This document shows, piece after piece, positions 23,269 through 31,396 of a stretch of 64,000 bases of DNA (positions are counted from its first letter, which is position 1; every line of letters starts with the position of its first letter). The DNA comes from Ardenticatenaceae bacterium (GTDB lineage Bacteria > Chloroflexota > Anaerolineae > Promineifilales > Promineifilaceae). The stretch lies in the NCBI GenBank assembly GCA_020634215.1, contig JACKCD010000021.1, positions 1 to 64,000 on the forward strand, read 5' to 3'. The notes under the pieces were generated by a model. It was not told where the DNA came from. It saw nothing but the letters and a program-made list of their open reading frames with translations, and ran no database searches. Position numbers and translations under genes: made by a program.

Positions 23269-25881
23269 ATGTCTCAAAGTAAACCGTTCTACAAATATCA
23301 TTCTATCGTAGCAACATTTGGCATTATCATTGCTGTAATGGTTGGCTTTTTTGCTGTATCTGTTAATTCTGCCTCGGCACAAAGCGAGACAGGGAGCATC
23401 ACACTGGTGACCAGCAGCGACCCAGCCGGAGCCGTAGACTTCTTCTACTTCGGCGGCTTGGGCAGCATCCTGCTCGACGACGGCGAAAGCCACCAGGAAA
23501 ACCGGGTACCCGGTGACTACCAAGTCTATCAAAGCCTGCCGGCCGGATGGGTCGTAGACATCAGCTGCACCGGCGGCAACGTCGAAATCGGCGAGGGCAA
23601 CGTCATCATCCACCTGGCGGCCGGCGACGACATCGTCTGCACCTTCGCCAACACCGACATCGGCGGCAGCATCACCATCAACACCGCCGGAGCCACCGAC
23701 CGCTTCTACTTCGGCGGACTCGGCAGCTTCACCCAAAGCGACGGCGACAGCCGCCTCAGCGACAACCTCATGCCCGGCGACTACCAAATCTACCAAAGCG
23801 TCGCCACCGGCTGGACCGTAGACATCAGCTGCACCGGCGGCGATGTCACCGTCGGTGATGGCAACGTCATCGTGCATCTGGCAGCCAACGACGACATCGT
23901 CTGCACCTTCAACAACATCAACGTCGGCGGCAGCATCACCATCCTCAACGCCAGCGCGGGCGGCAGCGGCTTCTACTACTTCGGCAACCTCGGCAGCTTC
24001 AGCTTAGACGACGGCCAAAGCAAAGTCAGCAGCGACCTGCTCCCCGGCGACTACCAAATTTACCAAAGCATTCCCCAAGCGTGGGAACTCGCCATCAGCT
24101 GCGTCGGCGGCGATGCCACCATCAGCGGCGACAACGTCATTGTCCACCTGGCAGCCAACGACGACGTGGTTTGCACCTTCAGCAACAGCGACATCGGCAG
24201 CAGCATCACCATCAACACCGTCTCTGACCCCGCAGGTGGCAGCGGCTACTTCTACTTCGGCAACGCTGGCAGCTTCACCCTGGACGACGGCCAAAGCCAT
24301 ACCAGCGACCGGCTGCTCCCCGGCGACTACCAAATTTACCAAAGCGTCCCCGCCGGTGGCACCGTAGACATCAGCTGCACCGGCAACGCCGAAACCGGCA
24401 ACGGCAGCGTCATTGTCCACCTGGGCAGCAGCGAAGACGTCGAATGCACCTTCAGCAACAGCGACCTGGGCGGCTCCATCACGCTGGTCACCACCAGCGA
24501 CCCGGCTGGCACCAGTGACTTCTACTACTTCGGCGGGCTGGGCAGCTTCACCCAAAACGACGGCGATAGCAAAGTCAGTGACAACCTGCTGCCCGGCGAC
24601 TATCAAATTTACCAAAGCGTGTGGGCAGGCTGGACCTTGGACATCAGCTGCAGCGGCGGCAACGTCGAAATCGGCAACGGCGACATCATCGTCCACCTGG
24701 GCGCCAACGAAGACGTGGTATGCACCTTTGACAACACCGATGTGGGCAGCAGCATCACCATCGTCAACAACGCCGATTTGGACAACGGGTTAGAATTCAC
24801 CTACTTTGGCAACATCGGGTTCTTCACCCTGACGGCTGGCGGCAGCCGCCAATCGGTTGACCTGTATCCTGGCGAGTACGAAGTGATTCAGGGCGTGCCG
24901 CAGGGGTGGCTGGTAGATGTAAGCTGCACGGGTGGTTCGGTAGACATCGTGGACACAACCACGACGATTCATCTGGGTGCCAACGAAGACATTGTTTGTA
25001 CCTTTGACAACAGCTATGTTGGTGGCTCTATTACTGTAACAACCGTGACCGTACCTGAGAACGGGGCAGAAGAGTTCTTCTACTTTGGTGACACGGGAGT
25101 TTATACCCAAACGCATGGGTTTAGCCGCACCGTAAGCGACCTATACCCGAATGATTATGATGTCATTCAAGGTGTACCGGAAGGGTATGTGCTGAACGTA
25201 GAATGCACGGGTGGTGATGTGACCGCCATTGACGGTGGGGTGACGATTCACCTGGGGGCACGGGACGATGTTGCCTGTACCTTCACCAATGCCGATGCTA
25301 ACTACGTAGATGATACGGCTCCCTTCTGCCGAGGCGTTGAGGCTACCATTTACGTCAACGAGCTGGGTCTCATCGTCGGTGGCCCAGACGCTGGGCAAGC
25401 GTATGCTGGGGTTTTGAACGGCACCGATGGCCGGGATGTTATTGTCGGTACGACAGACAATGATGTGATTAATGGCTATGAAGGGCGGGACATGATTTGT
25501 GCCCGGTCTGGAGCAGACACTGTGTACGGTGGCCGTGGGCGGGATATTATCTACGGTGGGCGCGGTGCTGACCTGCTGTACGGTGAGCAAGGTTCTGACC
25601 TAATCTTTGGTGGCCGTGGGCAGGATGAGATTCACGGTGGGGCTGGTGAGGATGTGGTAAACGGCCGTTTAGGTAACGACGTCCTCTACGGCGAAGGTGA
25701 CACCGACCTAGTAGTTGGTGGTGCTGGTGACGACATCCTGAATGGCAACGCTGGAGACGACTTCCTGAGTGGTGGTGCAGGACAGGATTCACTCAACGGT
25801 GGCAATGGCTATGACTTCTGCTACGGTGGGCCGGATCGGGATGATGCCACAAACTGCGAGTTTAAGCACAGTGCCCGCTAG
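23269..25881 (+). CDS. Secreted repeat protein: seven SpaA-like repeats plus RTX calcium-binding region
   Basis: The 870-residue protein has a clear signal peptide (hydrophobic IVATFGIIIAVMVGFFAV, predicted cut after SASA at residue 37). Seven repeats of about 90 residues follow. Each opens with (G/S)SIT, holds a FYYFG-type strand, a PGDYQVYQ block, a DISCTGG block and ends in a (I/V)VCTF strand. This is a prealbumin-like (SpaA/Cna-B type) fold, with two conserved cysteines per repeat that could form disulfides. From about residue 717 come RTX nonapeptides (GGRGRDIIYGG, GGAGDDILNGN), which bind Ca2+ outside the cell. No LPXTG or membrane anchor is seen. Likely role: extracellular matrix or cell-surface adhesion. 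Repeat DNA is near-identical in places, so copy number may vary. Ribosome site AAGGGA; palindromic terminator follows. Confidence 0.85.
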   Translation: MSQSKPFYKYHSIVATFGIIIAVMVGFFAVSVNSASAQSETGSITLVTSSDPAGAVDFFYFGGLGSILLDDGESHQENRVPGDYQVYQSLPAGWVVDISCTGGNVEIGEGNVIIHLAAGDDIVCTFANTDIGGSITINTAGATDRFYFGGLGSFTQSDGDSRLSDNLMPGDYQIYQSVATGWTVDISCTGGDVTVGDGNVIVHLAANDDIVCTFNNINVGGSITILNASAGGSGFYYFGNLGSFSLDDGQSKVSSDLLPGDYQIYQSIPQAWELAISCVGGDATISGDNVIVHLAANDDVVCTFSNSDIGSSITINTVSDPAGGSGYFYFGNAGSFTLDDGQSHTSDRLLPGDYQIYQSVPAGGTVDISCTGNAETGNGSVIVHLGSSEDVECTFSNSDLGGSITLVTTSDPAGTSDFYYFGGLGSFTQNDGDSKVSDNLLPGDYQIYQSVWAGWTLDISCSGGNVEIGNGDIIVHLGANEDVVCTFDNTDVGSSITIVNNADLDNGLEFTYFGNIGFFTLTAGGSRQSVDLYPGEYEVIQGVPQGWLVDVSCTGGSVDIVDTTTTIHLGANEDIVCTFDNSYVGGSITVTTVTVPENGAEEFFYFGDTGVYTQTHGFSRTVSDLYPNDYDVIQGVPEGYVLNVECTGGDVTAIDGGVTIHLGARDDVACTFTNADANYVDDTAPFCRGVEATIYVNELGLIVGGPDAGQAYAGVLNGTDGRDVIVGTTDNDVINGYEGRDMICARSGADTVYGGRGRDIIYGGRGADLLYGEQGSDLIFGGRGQDEIHGGAGEDVVNGRLGNDVLYGEGDTDLVVGGAGDDILNGNAGDDFLSGGAGQDSLNGGNGYDFCYGGPDRDDATNCEFKHSAR

Positions 25882-25915
25882 ACCATAGCTGACCATAGGA
25901 AGGGAGCTAGATGAG

Positions 25916-25960
25916 AAACGGCCGTTTTGCCTGGGGAGCGCAAAACGGCCGTTTTTCTTT
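25916..25960 (+). terminator. Rho-independent terminator built from two copies of the genome palindrome
   Basis: The left arm aaacggccgttttgc (25916-25930) pairs over 15 bases with gcaaaacggccgttt (25940-25954); the loop is 9 bases, and ttcttt follows. It lies 34 bases after the RTX gene stop. About 190 bases of AT-rich, non-coding DNA follow before the glycosyltransferase gene. Confidence 0.8.
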
Positions 25961-26153
25961 GCAGCGTGTAACACGCATTGTAACAGTGATATGGTAAAAA
26001 TAAGACGAATGGGCAGGCAGCAAACAAGCCTTGCCCCAACAAAAAAATAAGGTTCGGCTGTATCTACTGGCTAGATGCACAACCACGTTATCACCTCGGA
26101 GTGAGCACCATCGAAGCCGCAGCCAACATTAACGATTCAACGCGAGGAATTTC

Positions 26154-27110
26154 ATGCTACTATCCGTCATCATAGCAACCTGCAACCGCCCCGATACCAT
26201 TCGGGCGACCATTGAAGCTGTGCTTAACTGTGACTACGACGCTTTTGAACTGCTTGTGGTTGACCAAAGCACAACCTCAACCACCAGACAAATTGCCGAA
26301 AGCATCCATGACCCGCGCCTACGCTATTTGACTGCTCCTCAGGAAGGTAAGCCAACCGCGCTGAACGTCGGTATTGCTGCCAGCCAGGGTGAGATTATTG
26401 CCTTTACTGATGACGACTGTTTGCCCGTAACCAATTGGCTTGATGTTATTGTCAATGTTTTTGCTGAACGTCCTCGCGCCGGATTGCTTTTTGGCCCCGT
26501 ACTGCCCGTGGAACATGACCCAGAGCAGGGGTTTGTGCCGACTTTTGAGGCTGGTGACAAGGGACACAACCGGCGTTACCGGCTGAAGTTTGGCATTGGG
26601 GCCAGCATGGCGGCACGTCGCTCTGTTTTGCTGGAGCTAAACGGATTTGACAAGCTGCTGGGGCCGGGCGCACCATTGGGGCCAACCGATGACGAAGACA
26701 TTGCCTATCGCACGGGCAAGGCCGGGTATGAGGTTTGGTATGAACCCAAGGCGGTGGTGATTCACGATGGCTTCCGCGACTGGAAAGATGGGCAGCGGCT
26801 GGTGAAGGCGTATGCTGAGGGGATGGGAGCAACGTATGCCAAGTACATCCGCTGTGGCGACGTGGAGGCTGTGGGGCGACTGTTGATTTTGTACTTGGTT
26901 TACTTTTTTCATGCCGCCAAGCGGTTGGTATTGTGGCAACGGCCGTTTGGCCTGGGCTGGATTGTCTACACCACGGGCGGCATTTGGAAAAGCCTGCATT
27001 ATGGCGTTAATCGCAAACAGTGGCAATATCGCGCTACCCCAGAAGACAAATCTGTTTTACTAGAAGTCAACAGCCAACCTGTCACTCAACCAACAAAGTT
27101 TCGCTCCTGA
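26154..27110 (+). CDS. Family 2 glycosyltransferase
   Basis: The 318-residue protein opens with the GT-A signature MLLSVIIATCNRPDTIRATI and has the metal-binding acidic cluster AFTDDDCLPV near residue 85, then SMAARRSVLLELNGFDKLLG and GPTDDEDIAYRTGKAGYEV, the ED acceptor-side motif. A C-terminal amphipathic or hydrophobic region (LLILYLVYFFHAAKRLVLW) suggests membrane association. It transfers a sugar from a nucleotide donor to an unknown acceptor, maybe a surface polymer. It is a single gene, flanked by terminators, after the RTX gene on the same strand; any link to that protein's glycosylation is speculation. Confidence 0.85.
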   Translation: MLLSVIIATCNRPDTIRATIEAVLNCDYDAFELLVVDQSTTSTTRQIAESIHDPRLRYLTAPQEGKPTALNVGIAASQGEIIAFTDDDCLPVTNWLDVIVNVFAERPRAGLLFGPVLPVEHDPEQGFVPTFEAGDKGHNRRYRLKFGIGASMAARRSVLLELNGFDKLLGPGAPLGPTDDEDIAYRTGKAGYEVWYEPKAVVIHDGFRDWKDGQRLVKAYAEGMGATYAKYIRCGDVEAVGRLLILYLVYFFHAAKRLVLWQRPFGLGWIVYTTGGIWKSLHYGVNRKQWQYRATPEDKSVLLEVNSQPVTQPTKFRS

Positions 27111-27143
27111 CATACTACTTTTCGGCAGAGAAAACGAATACGA

Positions 27144-27182
27144 CTGCGGTAATAACCTTGTTGTTACCGCAGTTTTTATTTT
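27144..27182 (+). terminator. Rho-independent terminator of the glycosyltransferase gene
   Basis: A 9-bp stem (ctgcggtaa / ttaccgcag) with an 11-base loop is followed by tttttatttt. The convergent kinase gene ends at 27190. Confidence 0.8.
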
Positions 27183-27189
27183 GGGGAAA

Positions 27190-28860
27190 TTAACGCCAGG
27201 GAAGCGTGAGGCGCAGGGTGGTTCCCGCGCCTTGTGCCGATTCTATATAAAACGTTCCGTTTAGCTCTTTGGCACGGGCACGCATATTGGAAAGGCCATG
27301 CCCGATTGCTTGCCGGGCAGCCCGCACGTCAAAACCAACCCCATCGTCTTGAACCAGCAGCACAATATGGTGTTTGTCTCGCTCCAACGAGAGGGTGACG
27401 TTTTTGGCATGGGCATGGCGAGCCACGTTTGCCAGTGCCCCCTGAGTGGTCAAAAAAATGGCGCGGGAAACGGCCGTTGGTACCCCGCTAATGCCTTCGG
27501 GAAGGGTGGAAGAGTGAACCTGCACCATGGTGTTGGCGCGAAATTCGCGTACCAGCCGCGACAGCCCTTGTTCCAGATCGCCGCCAAAGTGACGCGGACG
27601 CAGATCGAGAATAAAGTTACGGATGTCGCGGATGGCATCGTTCAGACCATCAACGGCCGTTTCTAACAGTGCCCGTGTATCTTCACTCCCTTCCCCCTCC
27701 AGCGACAGCCGCGCCGATTCCAGGGTCAAACCCACCGCATAGATGGACTGAATAACCCCATCGTGCAGATCCATCCCAATGCGCGTTCGCTCATCCAAAA
27801 TTGCCAAACGGCTCACTTGCTCATAAAGCTGGGCATTTTGGATTGCAATGGCTGCCTGGGCTGCCAACAACTCCACAATCTCCTGATCCGCTTCCGTAAA
27901 CGATGTAGCCCCCACCTTGTTTGCCAGGTACAAATTCCCCAGCATTTCCTTGCCCGCCATAATGGGCACGCCTAAAAACGAATTGACGGGCGGATGACCG
28001 GGCGGACAGCCAACGGCGCGTGGATCCTCGGCAATGTTGTCCACGCAAACCGTGCGCTGCTCGGAAATAATGGCCCCCAGCAAACCTAGCCCACGCGGCA
28101 GGTTGCCAATGTGGCTGGCTTCCTCAGGCGATAACCCGCTGTAAATAAAATTGTCGAGGTATCCAGAAGCACTGTTCGGCACGCCCAACGCCGCATATTC
28201 CGCCTGCGCCAAATCCCGGACGGCATCTACAATTTGCTGTAGCACTTTTTCCAGGGACAGTTCGCCGGTGATAGCCAGCGTGGCTTTGCTTAAAGCCGCC
28301 AACTGGCGGTTTTTGGTGGCAAGCTGATGTGCCTGTTCACGGCTTTCTTGCAGCAGCAGCGATTTGTGAATGGCGGCAGCAGCATGGGCGGCCAACATGA
28401 TGGCAAGCTGCTCGTCCAGCAGCGAAAACGCCTCTTCATGCAGCTTGTTGGTCAGGTAGAGCATTCCCAGTGTGTTGGCTTTAAATAAAATGGGAACACC
28501 CAGAAAACTTTTCATGGGAGGATGGCCGACGGGGAAACCAGATGCGCGTGGATCGTTGGCGATGTGGGCGGTGCGAACGGTTTCTTTTTGGCATAGCACC
28601 ACGCCTAGCAGCCCGTTGCCGGTGGGGTGGGTGGGTAGCTGGGAAACGGCCGTTTCCTCCATCCCACTTTGCACAAATAAATCAATCTCCCTTTCATCAT
28701 TCGTTGTGCCAATCGCCGCATATTCCGACCCAATCAATTCCCGCGCTGAATCAGCAATACGCTGCAGCACCAGAGGCAGCTCATCGGCACGCACCACTGC
28801 CAGCGTTGCTTGCGATAACGAATCTAACAATTCCCGGAAGGCATGTTCAAATTTTGACAT
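27190..28860 (-). CDS. DosS/DevS-like GAF-GAF sensor histidine kinase
   Basis: The 556 residues contain two GAF domains (about 20-170 and 200-345), a HisKA_3 dimerisation helix with the phospho-accepting His near 366 (DLHDGVIQSIYAVGL), and a HATPase domain (VQDDGVGFD; GHGLSNMRARAKELNG). Each GAF has the DosS/DosT hallmark GFPVGHPPMKSFLGVPI or GCPPGHPPVNSFLGVPI, with LYLTNK or LYLANK following. In mycobacterial DosS a His in this GAF binds haem for O2/NO/redox sensing; whether haem binds here is not known. No membrane segment, so cytosolic. An unusual Gly replaces the usual Glu in the N-box (TTQGALANVARHA). It lies 5 bases after its response regulator gene. Confidence 0.85.
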   Translation of the reverse strand: MSKFEHAFRELLDSLSQATLAVVRADELPLVLQRIADSARELIGSEYAAIGTTNDEREIDLFVQSGMEETAVSQLPTHPTGNGLLGVVLCQKETVRTAHIANDPRASGFPVGHPPMKSFLGVPILFKANTLGMLYLTNKLHEEAFSLLDEQLAIMLAAHAAAAIHKSLLLQESREQAHQLATKNRQLAALSKATLAITGELSLEKVLQQIVDAVRDLAQAEYAALGVPNSASGYLDNFIYSGLSPEEASHIGNLPRGLGLLGAIISEQRTVCVDNIAEDPRAVGCPPGHPPVNSFLGVPIMAGKEMLGNLYLANKVGATSFTEADQEIVELLAAQAAIAIQNAQLYEQVSRLAILDERTRIGMDLHDGVIQSIYAVGLTLESARLSLEGEGSEDTRALLETAVDGLNDAIRDIRNFILDLRPRHFGGDLEQGLSRLVREFRANTMVQVHSSTLPEGISGVPTAVSRAIFLTTQGALANVARHAHAKNVTLSLERDKHHIVLLVQDDGVGFDVRAARQAIGHGLSNMRARAKELNGTFYIESAQGAGTTLRLTLPWR

Positions 28861-28865
28861 AACGC

Positions 28866-29534
28866 CTAGGCTAAATAATCTTTCAAATGATGTTCGATGG
28901 CAAAGGCAGCCGCCTCTGCTCGGTTAGACACGCCCAACTTGGAAAGAATACTGCTGACATAATTCCGCACCGTCCCCTCACTTAGAAAAAGCTCCTGGGC
29001 AATGGCGCGGTTTGTCTTCCCATTGGCAATCAGCGACAGCACCTGCCGTTCCTGCGCCGTTAGCTCTTCAAAAACGGCCGCTTCCTCTTTTTGCAACGTG
29101 CGCCGCATCTCATCAAACACCCGCTGTGTCAGCGAGGGGTCAAGCATAGATTCACCCCTCGCCACCGCCTCAATCGTTCGCACTAGATCCGTGCTGCCCA
29201 CTTGTTTGAGTACATACCCCGATGCCCCGGCGCGGATGGCAGAAAACAGCATTTCATCTTCCGCGTAGGAGGTAAGCATAATGACCTTAATATCAGGGTG
29301 CGCCCGCTTGATCCGCTGGCAAGCATCAACCCCATTGCCAGAAGCCAAACGAATATCCATTAACACAACGTCTGGTTGGTGTAGCTCTGCTTGCTCCACG
29401 GCCTCATCTTCTGTGCTGGCCTCGGCGATCACGCGCAGACCAACGTGCCGTTCAATCAGGCTTTTTAACCCTAAACGAACAACCTCATGGTCGTCTACTA
29501 AGAGAATATTGAGAGGAGATTTGGGCGATGTCAT
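28866..29534 (-). CDS. DosR/NarL-family response regulator (LuxR-type HTH)
   Basis: The 222-residue protein from ATG 29534 has a receiver domain with DD at 14-15, phospho-acceptor Asp60 (PDVVLMDIRLA) and the Lys of YVLKQVG. A LuxR-type helix-turn-helix follows: LTAQERQVLSLIANGKTNRA, SEGTVRNYVSSILSKLGVSN. The NYVS-x2-L-x-KLG recognition helix and following RAEAAAFA are close to mycobacterial DosR. It is the first gene of an operon with the GAF-GAF kinase and is divergent from a DHOD-like gene; TGAC-N4-GTCA-type sites lie in the shared 300-base promoter region. It likely activates the neighbouring usp/CBS/2-oxoacid oxidoreductase genes (inference). Confidence 0.85.
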   Translation of the reverse strand: MTSPKSPLNILLVDDHEVVRLGLKSLIERHVGLRVIAEASTEDEAVEQAELHQPDVVLMDIRLASGNGVDACQRIKRAHPDIKVIMLTSYAEDEMLFSAIRAGASGYVLKQVGSTDLVRTIEAVARGESMLDPSLTQRVFDEMRRTLQKEEAAVFEELTAQERQVLSLIANGKTNRAIAQELFLSEGTVRNYVSSILSKLGVSNRAEAAAFAIEHHLKDYLA

Positions 29535-29660
29535 AAGGATAAGTATAGCCAGTTCGTGGCGTAATACCAATGAAGCGTTGCGCTATTAAGCAAATGCCCT
29601 AGACTTATGCTACCTTAACGATGAAATGCTTGTACGCTCAACAAAAATGGGCTTGTTATA

Positions 29661-29723
29661 GTGGGTGGTTGCTAGTAGCTTGTAAACAAAGGCATTATGT
29701 ACCAGCCACTAGCAACTACCCAC
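29661..29723. repeat. Inverted repeat of word type gtgggtggttgctagt
   Basis: Left arm gtgggtggttgctagtagct, right arm agccactagcaactacccac, loop about 23 bases. It sits in the divergent promoter region between the DosR-like regulator and the second DHOD-like gene. Confidence 0.6.
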
Positions 29724-29743
29724 TAGCCACTTGTGAGTTGTGC

Positions 29744-29777
29744 TGACAATGGTCAGCATTGTGTGTGACAATGTTCA
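29744..29777. promoter_or_regulatory. Tandem Dos-like operator sites between dosR-like and DHOD-like genes
   Basis: A perfect TGACAATGGTCA (29744-29755; 16-base palindrome including flanks) is followed by TGACAATGTTCA (29766-29777), 7 of 8 positions matching. Starts are 22 bases apart, two helical turns. A third TGAC half-site is at 29789. The pair lies 55-88 bases before the DHOD-like start. Confidence 0.5.
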
Positions 29778-29831
29778 CTGCCATTATGTGACAAAACATT
29801 CTATGATGAAATTGGGAAAGGAGTATGAAGA

Positions 29832-30818
29832 ATGGCTGATTTGGCAACCACTTACCTGGGGTTGAAGCTGAAAAACCCGCTTATTGCATCGGCTTCGCCG
29901 CTTTCTGCCGATGTGGACACCGTGAAGCAGCTTGCGGCTGCCGGAGCAGCCGCTGTGGTGCTGCCTTCGCTGTTTGAGGAACAAATTGAGGTGGAGCGGA
30001 TGCGGTTGGGCACCCATCATCGTGATTTGTTGCCCGAAGGTTTGCGTCATGTTCCTGATCTGGCCGGGTATAACCAAGGGTTAAGCGGATATATTGCACA
30101 CCTCTACAAAGTGAAAAAAGCGGTTGATATTCCCGTGATTGCTAGTATCAACGCATATGAGGGTGGGGATTGGGCACATTATGCGCGGATTTTAGAGTCA
30201 GCGGGGGCAGATGCGCTGGAGTTGAATATTTACTACTTATCAGCCAAGCCGCACGCTTCAGGGGTGCAGGTGGAGCAGATGTATTTGAACTTGGTGCGGG
30301 ATATTCGGGGGAGTTTGCAGAAGATTCCGGTGGCGGTGAAGGTGAGTCCGTATTTTAGTGCCATGGCACATATGGCGCAGCAAATAACGGCCGTTGGTGC
30401 TTCTGGCCTTGTCTTGTTCAATCGCTTCTATCAGCCAGATTTTGACATTGAAACTCGCCAAGTGACACCCAGCCTTGACCTAAGCAGTTCCACTGAACTG
30501 CGGCTTCGGCTGCGCTGGGCGGCGATTTTGTCGTCACAAATAACGGCCGATATTGCCATCACCGGCGGTGTTCACTCAACACAGGATGTGGTCAAGGCAC
30601 TTATGGCCGGGGCAACGGTGACGATGATGACCTCGGCGCTGTATAAAAACGGTATCAACTATTTGACCACGCTGCGCGATGGGTTGAGTAGTTGGCTGGA
30701 TAAACACGGGCATGAGTCTGTGGCTGATGTGCGCGGTGTCATGAGCCAGAAATATGTGGCTGACCCGGCCGCTCTGGAACGCGCTAATTATATGTATGTG
30801 CTGCAGTCTAATACATAG
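29832..30818 (+). CDS. Dihydroorotate dehydrogenase-like protein (second copy)
   Basis: The 328 residues are clearly paralogous to the product at 20341 (shared TTYLGLKLKNP, DALELNIYYLSA, VAVKVSPYFSAMAHMA, LVLFNRFYQPDFD, SQKYVADPAALERANYM-type end). The TIM-barrel FMN-binding pattern ITGGVHSTQDVVKALMAGAT is retained. It heads a CBS gene on the same strand and stands close to the kor operon, mirroring the nifJ-DHOD-CBS-usp set. It begins with ATG 29832 (ribosome site AAGGAG 10 bases upstream). With operator-like palindromes upstream it is the best candidate direct target of the adjacent DosR-like regulator. Biochemical role unknown. Confidence 0.75.
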   Translation: MADLATTYLGLKLKNPLIASASPLSADVDTVKQLAAAGAAAVVLPSLFEEQIEVERMRLGTHHRDLLPEGLRHVPDLAGYNQGLSGYIAHLYKVKKAVDIPVIASINAYEGGDWAHYARILESAGADALELNIYYLSAKPHASGVQVEQMYLNLVRDIRGSLQKIPVAVKVSPYFSAMAHMAQQITAVGASGLVLFNRFYQPDFDIETRQVTPSLDLSSSTELRLRLRWAAILSSQITADIAITGGVHSTQDVVKALMAGATVTMMTSALYKNGINYLTTLRDGLSSWLDKHGHESVADVRGVMSQKYVADPAALERANYMYVLQSNT

Positions 30819-30827
30819 TTTAAGTTT

Positions 30828-30897
30828 AGGAGATTGAGAGACTAGGAGACTGAGAGATTATAGTCTCCGAATCTCCCAGCCTCTTAGTCTCTCCTTT
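30828..30897. repeat. Inverted repeat of word type aggagattgagag
   Basis: Left arm aggagattgagagactagg, right arm agcctcttagtctctcct. Between the DHOD-like and CBS genes, exactly the place held by the hairpin at 21366 in the paralogous set, although the words differ. Confidence 0.65.
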
Positions 30898-30911
30898 AGG
30901 AGTGTGTGCCG

Positions 30912-31355
30912 ATGAAAGAAGCAACGGTGGGTAACTGGATGACGGTTGAGCCGCTGGCGGTAACGCCCAATGAGACGTTGCTAGTGGCGCACGAACGGAT
31001 GCAGGAAGCAAATATTCGCCACCTGCCGGTGATTGATGATTGGGTGTCGCGGTGGGTTGTGGGGCTGATTACGCTGGGGCTAATTCGGCAGGCGGAGTTG
31101 GAGGTGGCGGCGATGTATAGGGGGAGTGAATTACGGCCGTTAGTTTCCCAATCCAAAACAGTGGGCGAGTTGTTGGCAACCGACCCCATCACCATTGCCC
31201 CCGACGAACCCCTGGCTGAGGCTGCCCGGCTGATGCTGGCGCACAAACTAACGGCGCTGCCCGTCACCGATGACGATAACCAGTTGCTGGGCATCATCAC
31301 CGAATCCGATATTTTTGGTTATCTGATTGAAACGCAAACGCCGGAAAGAAGTTAA
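30912..31355 (+). CDS. CBS-domain pair protein (second copy)
   Basis: The 147-residue protein has two CBS motifs: VGNWMTVEPLAVTPNETLLV with HLPVIDDW, and VGELLATDPITIAPDEPLAE with ALPVTDDDNQLLGIITESDI. A central segment carries the genome palindrome. It resembles the CBS protein at 21438 in layout and in its place after a DHOD-like gene. Predicted to bind AMP/ATP-type ligands and report energy charge. I use ATG 30912, with AGGAG about 9 bases upstream, rather than GTG 30906. A perfect-arm terminator separates it from the convergent usp gene. Confidence 0.8.
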   Translation: MKEATVGNWMTVEPLAVTPNETLLVAHERMQEANIRHLPVIDDWVSRWVVGLITLGLIRQAELEVAAMYRGSELRPLVSQSKTVGELLATDPITIAPDEPLAEAARLMLAHKLTALPVTDDDNQLLGIITESDIFGYLIETQTPERS

Positions 31356-31358
31356 AAA

Positions 31359-31389
31359 GGAACCGGGCTTCTCAAAGAAACCCGGTTCC
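31359..31389. terminator. Bidirectional terminator between convergent CBS and usp genes
   Basis: Arms ggaaccggg and cccggttcc pair perfectly, with an extended cttct/agaaa inner pairing. The flanks are A-rich on the left and T-rich on the right, so it can serve both strands. Confidence 0.7.
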
Positions 31390-31396
31390 CATTTAT

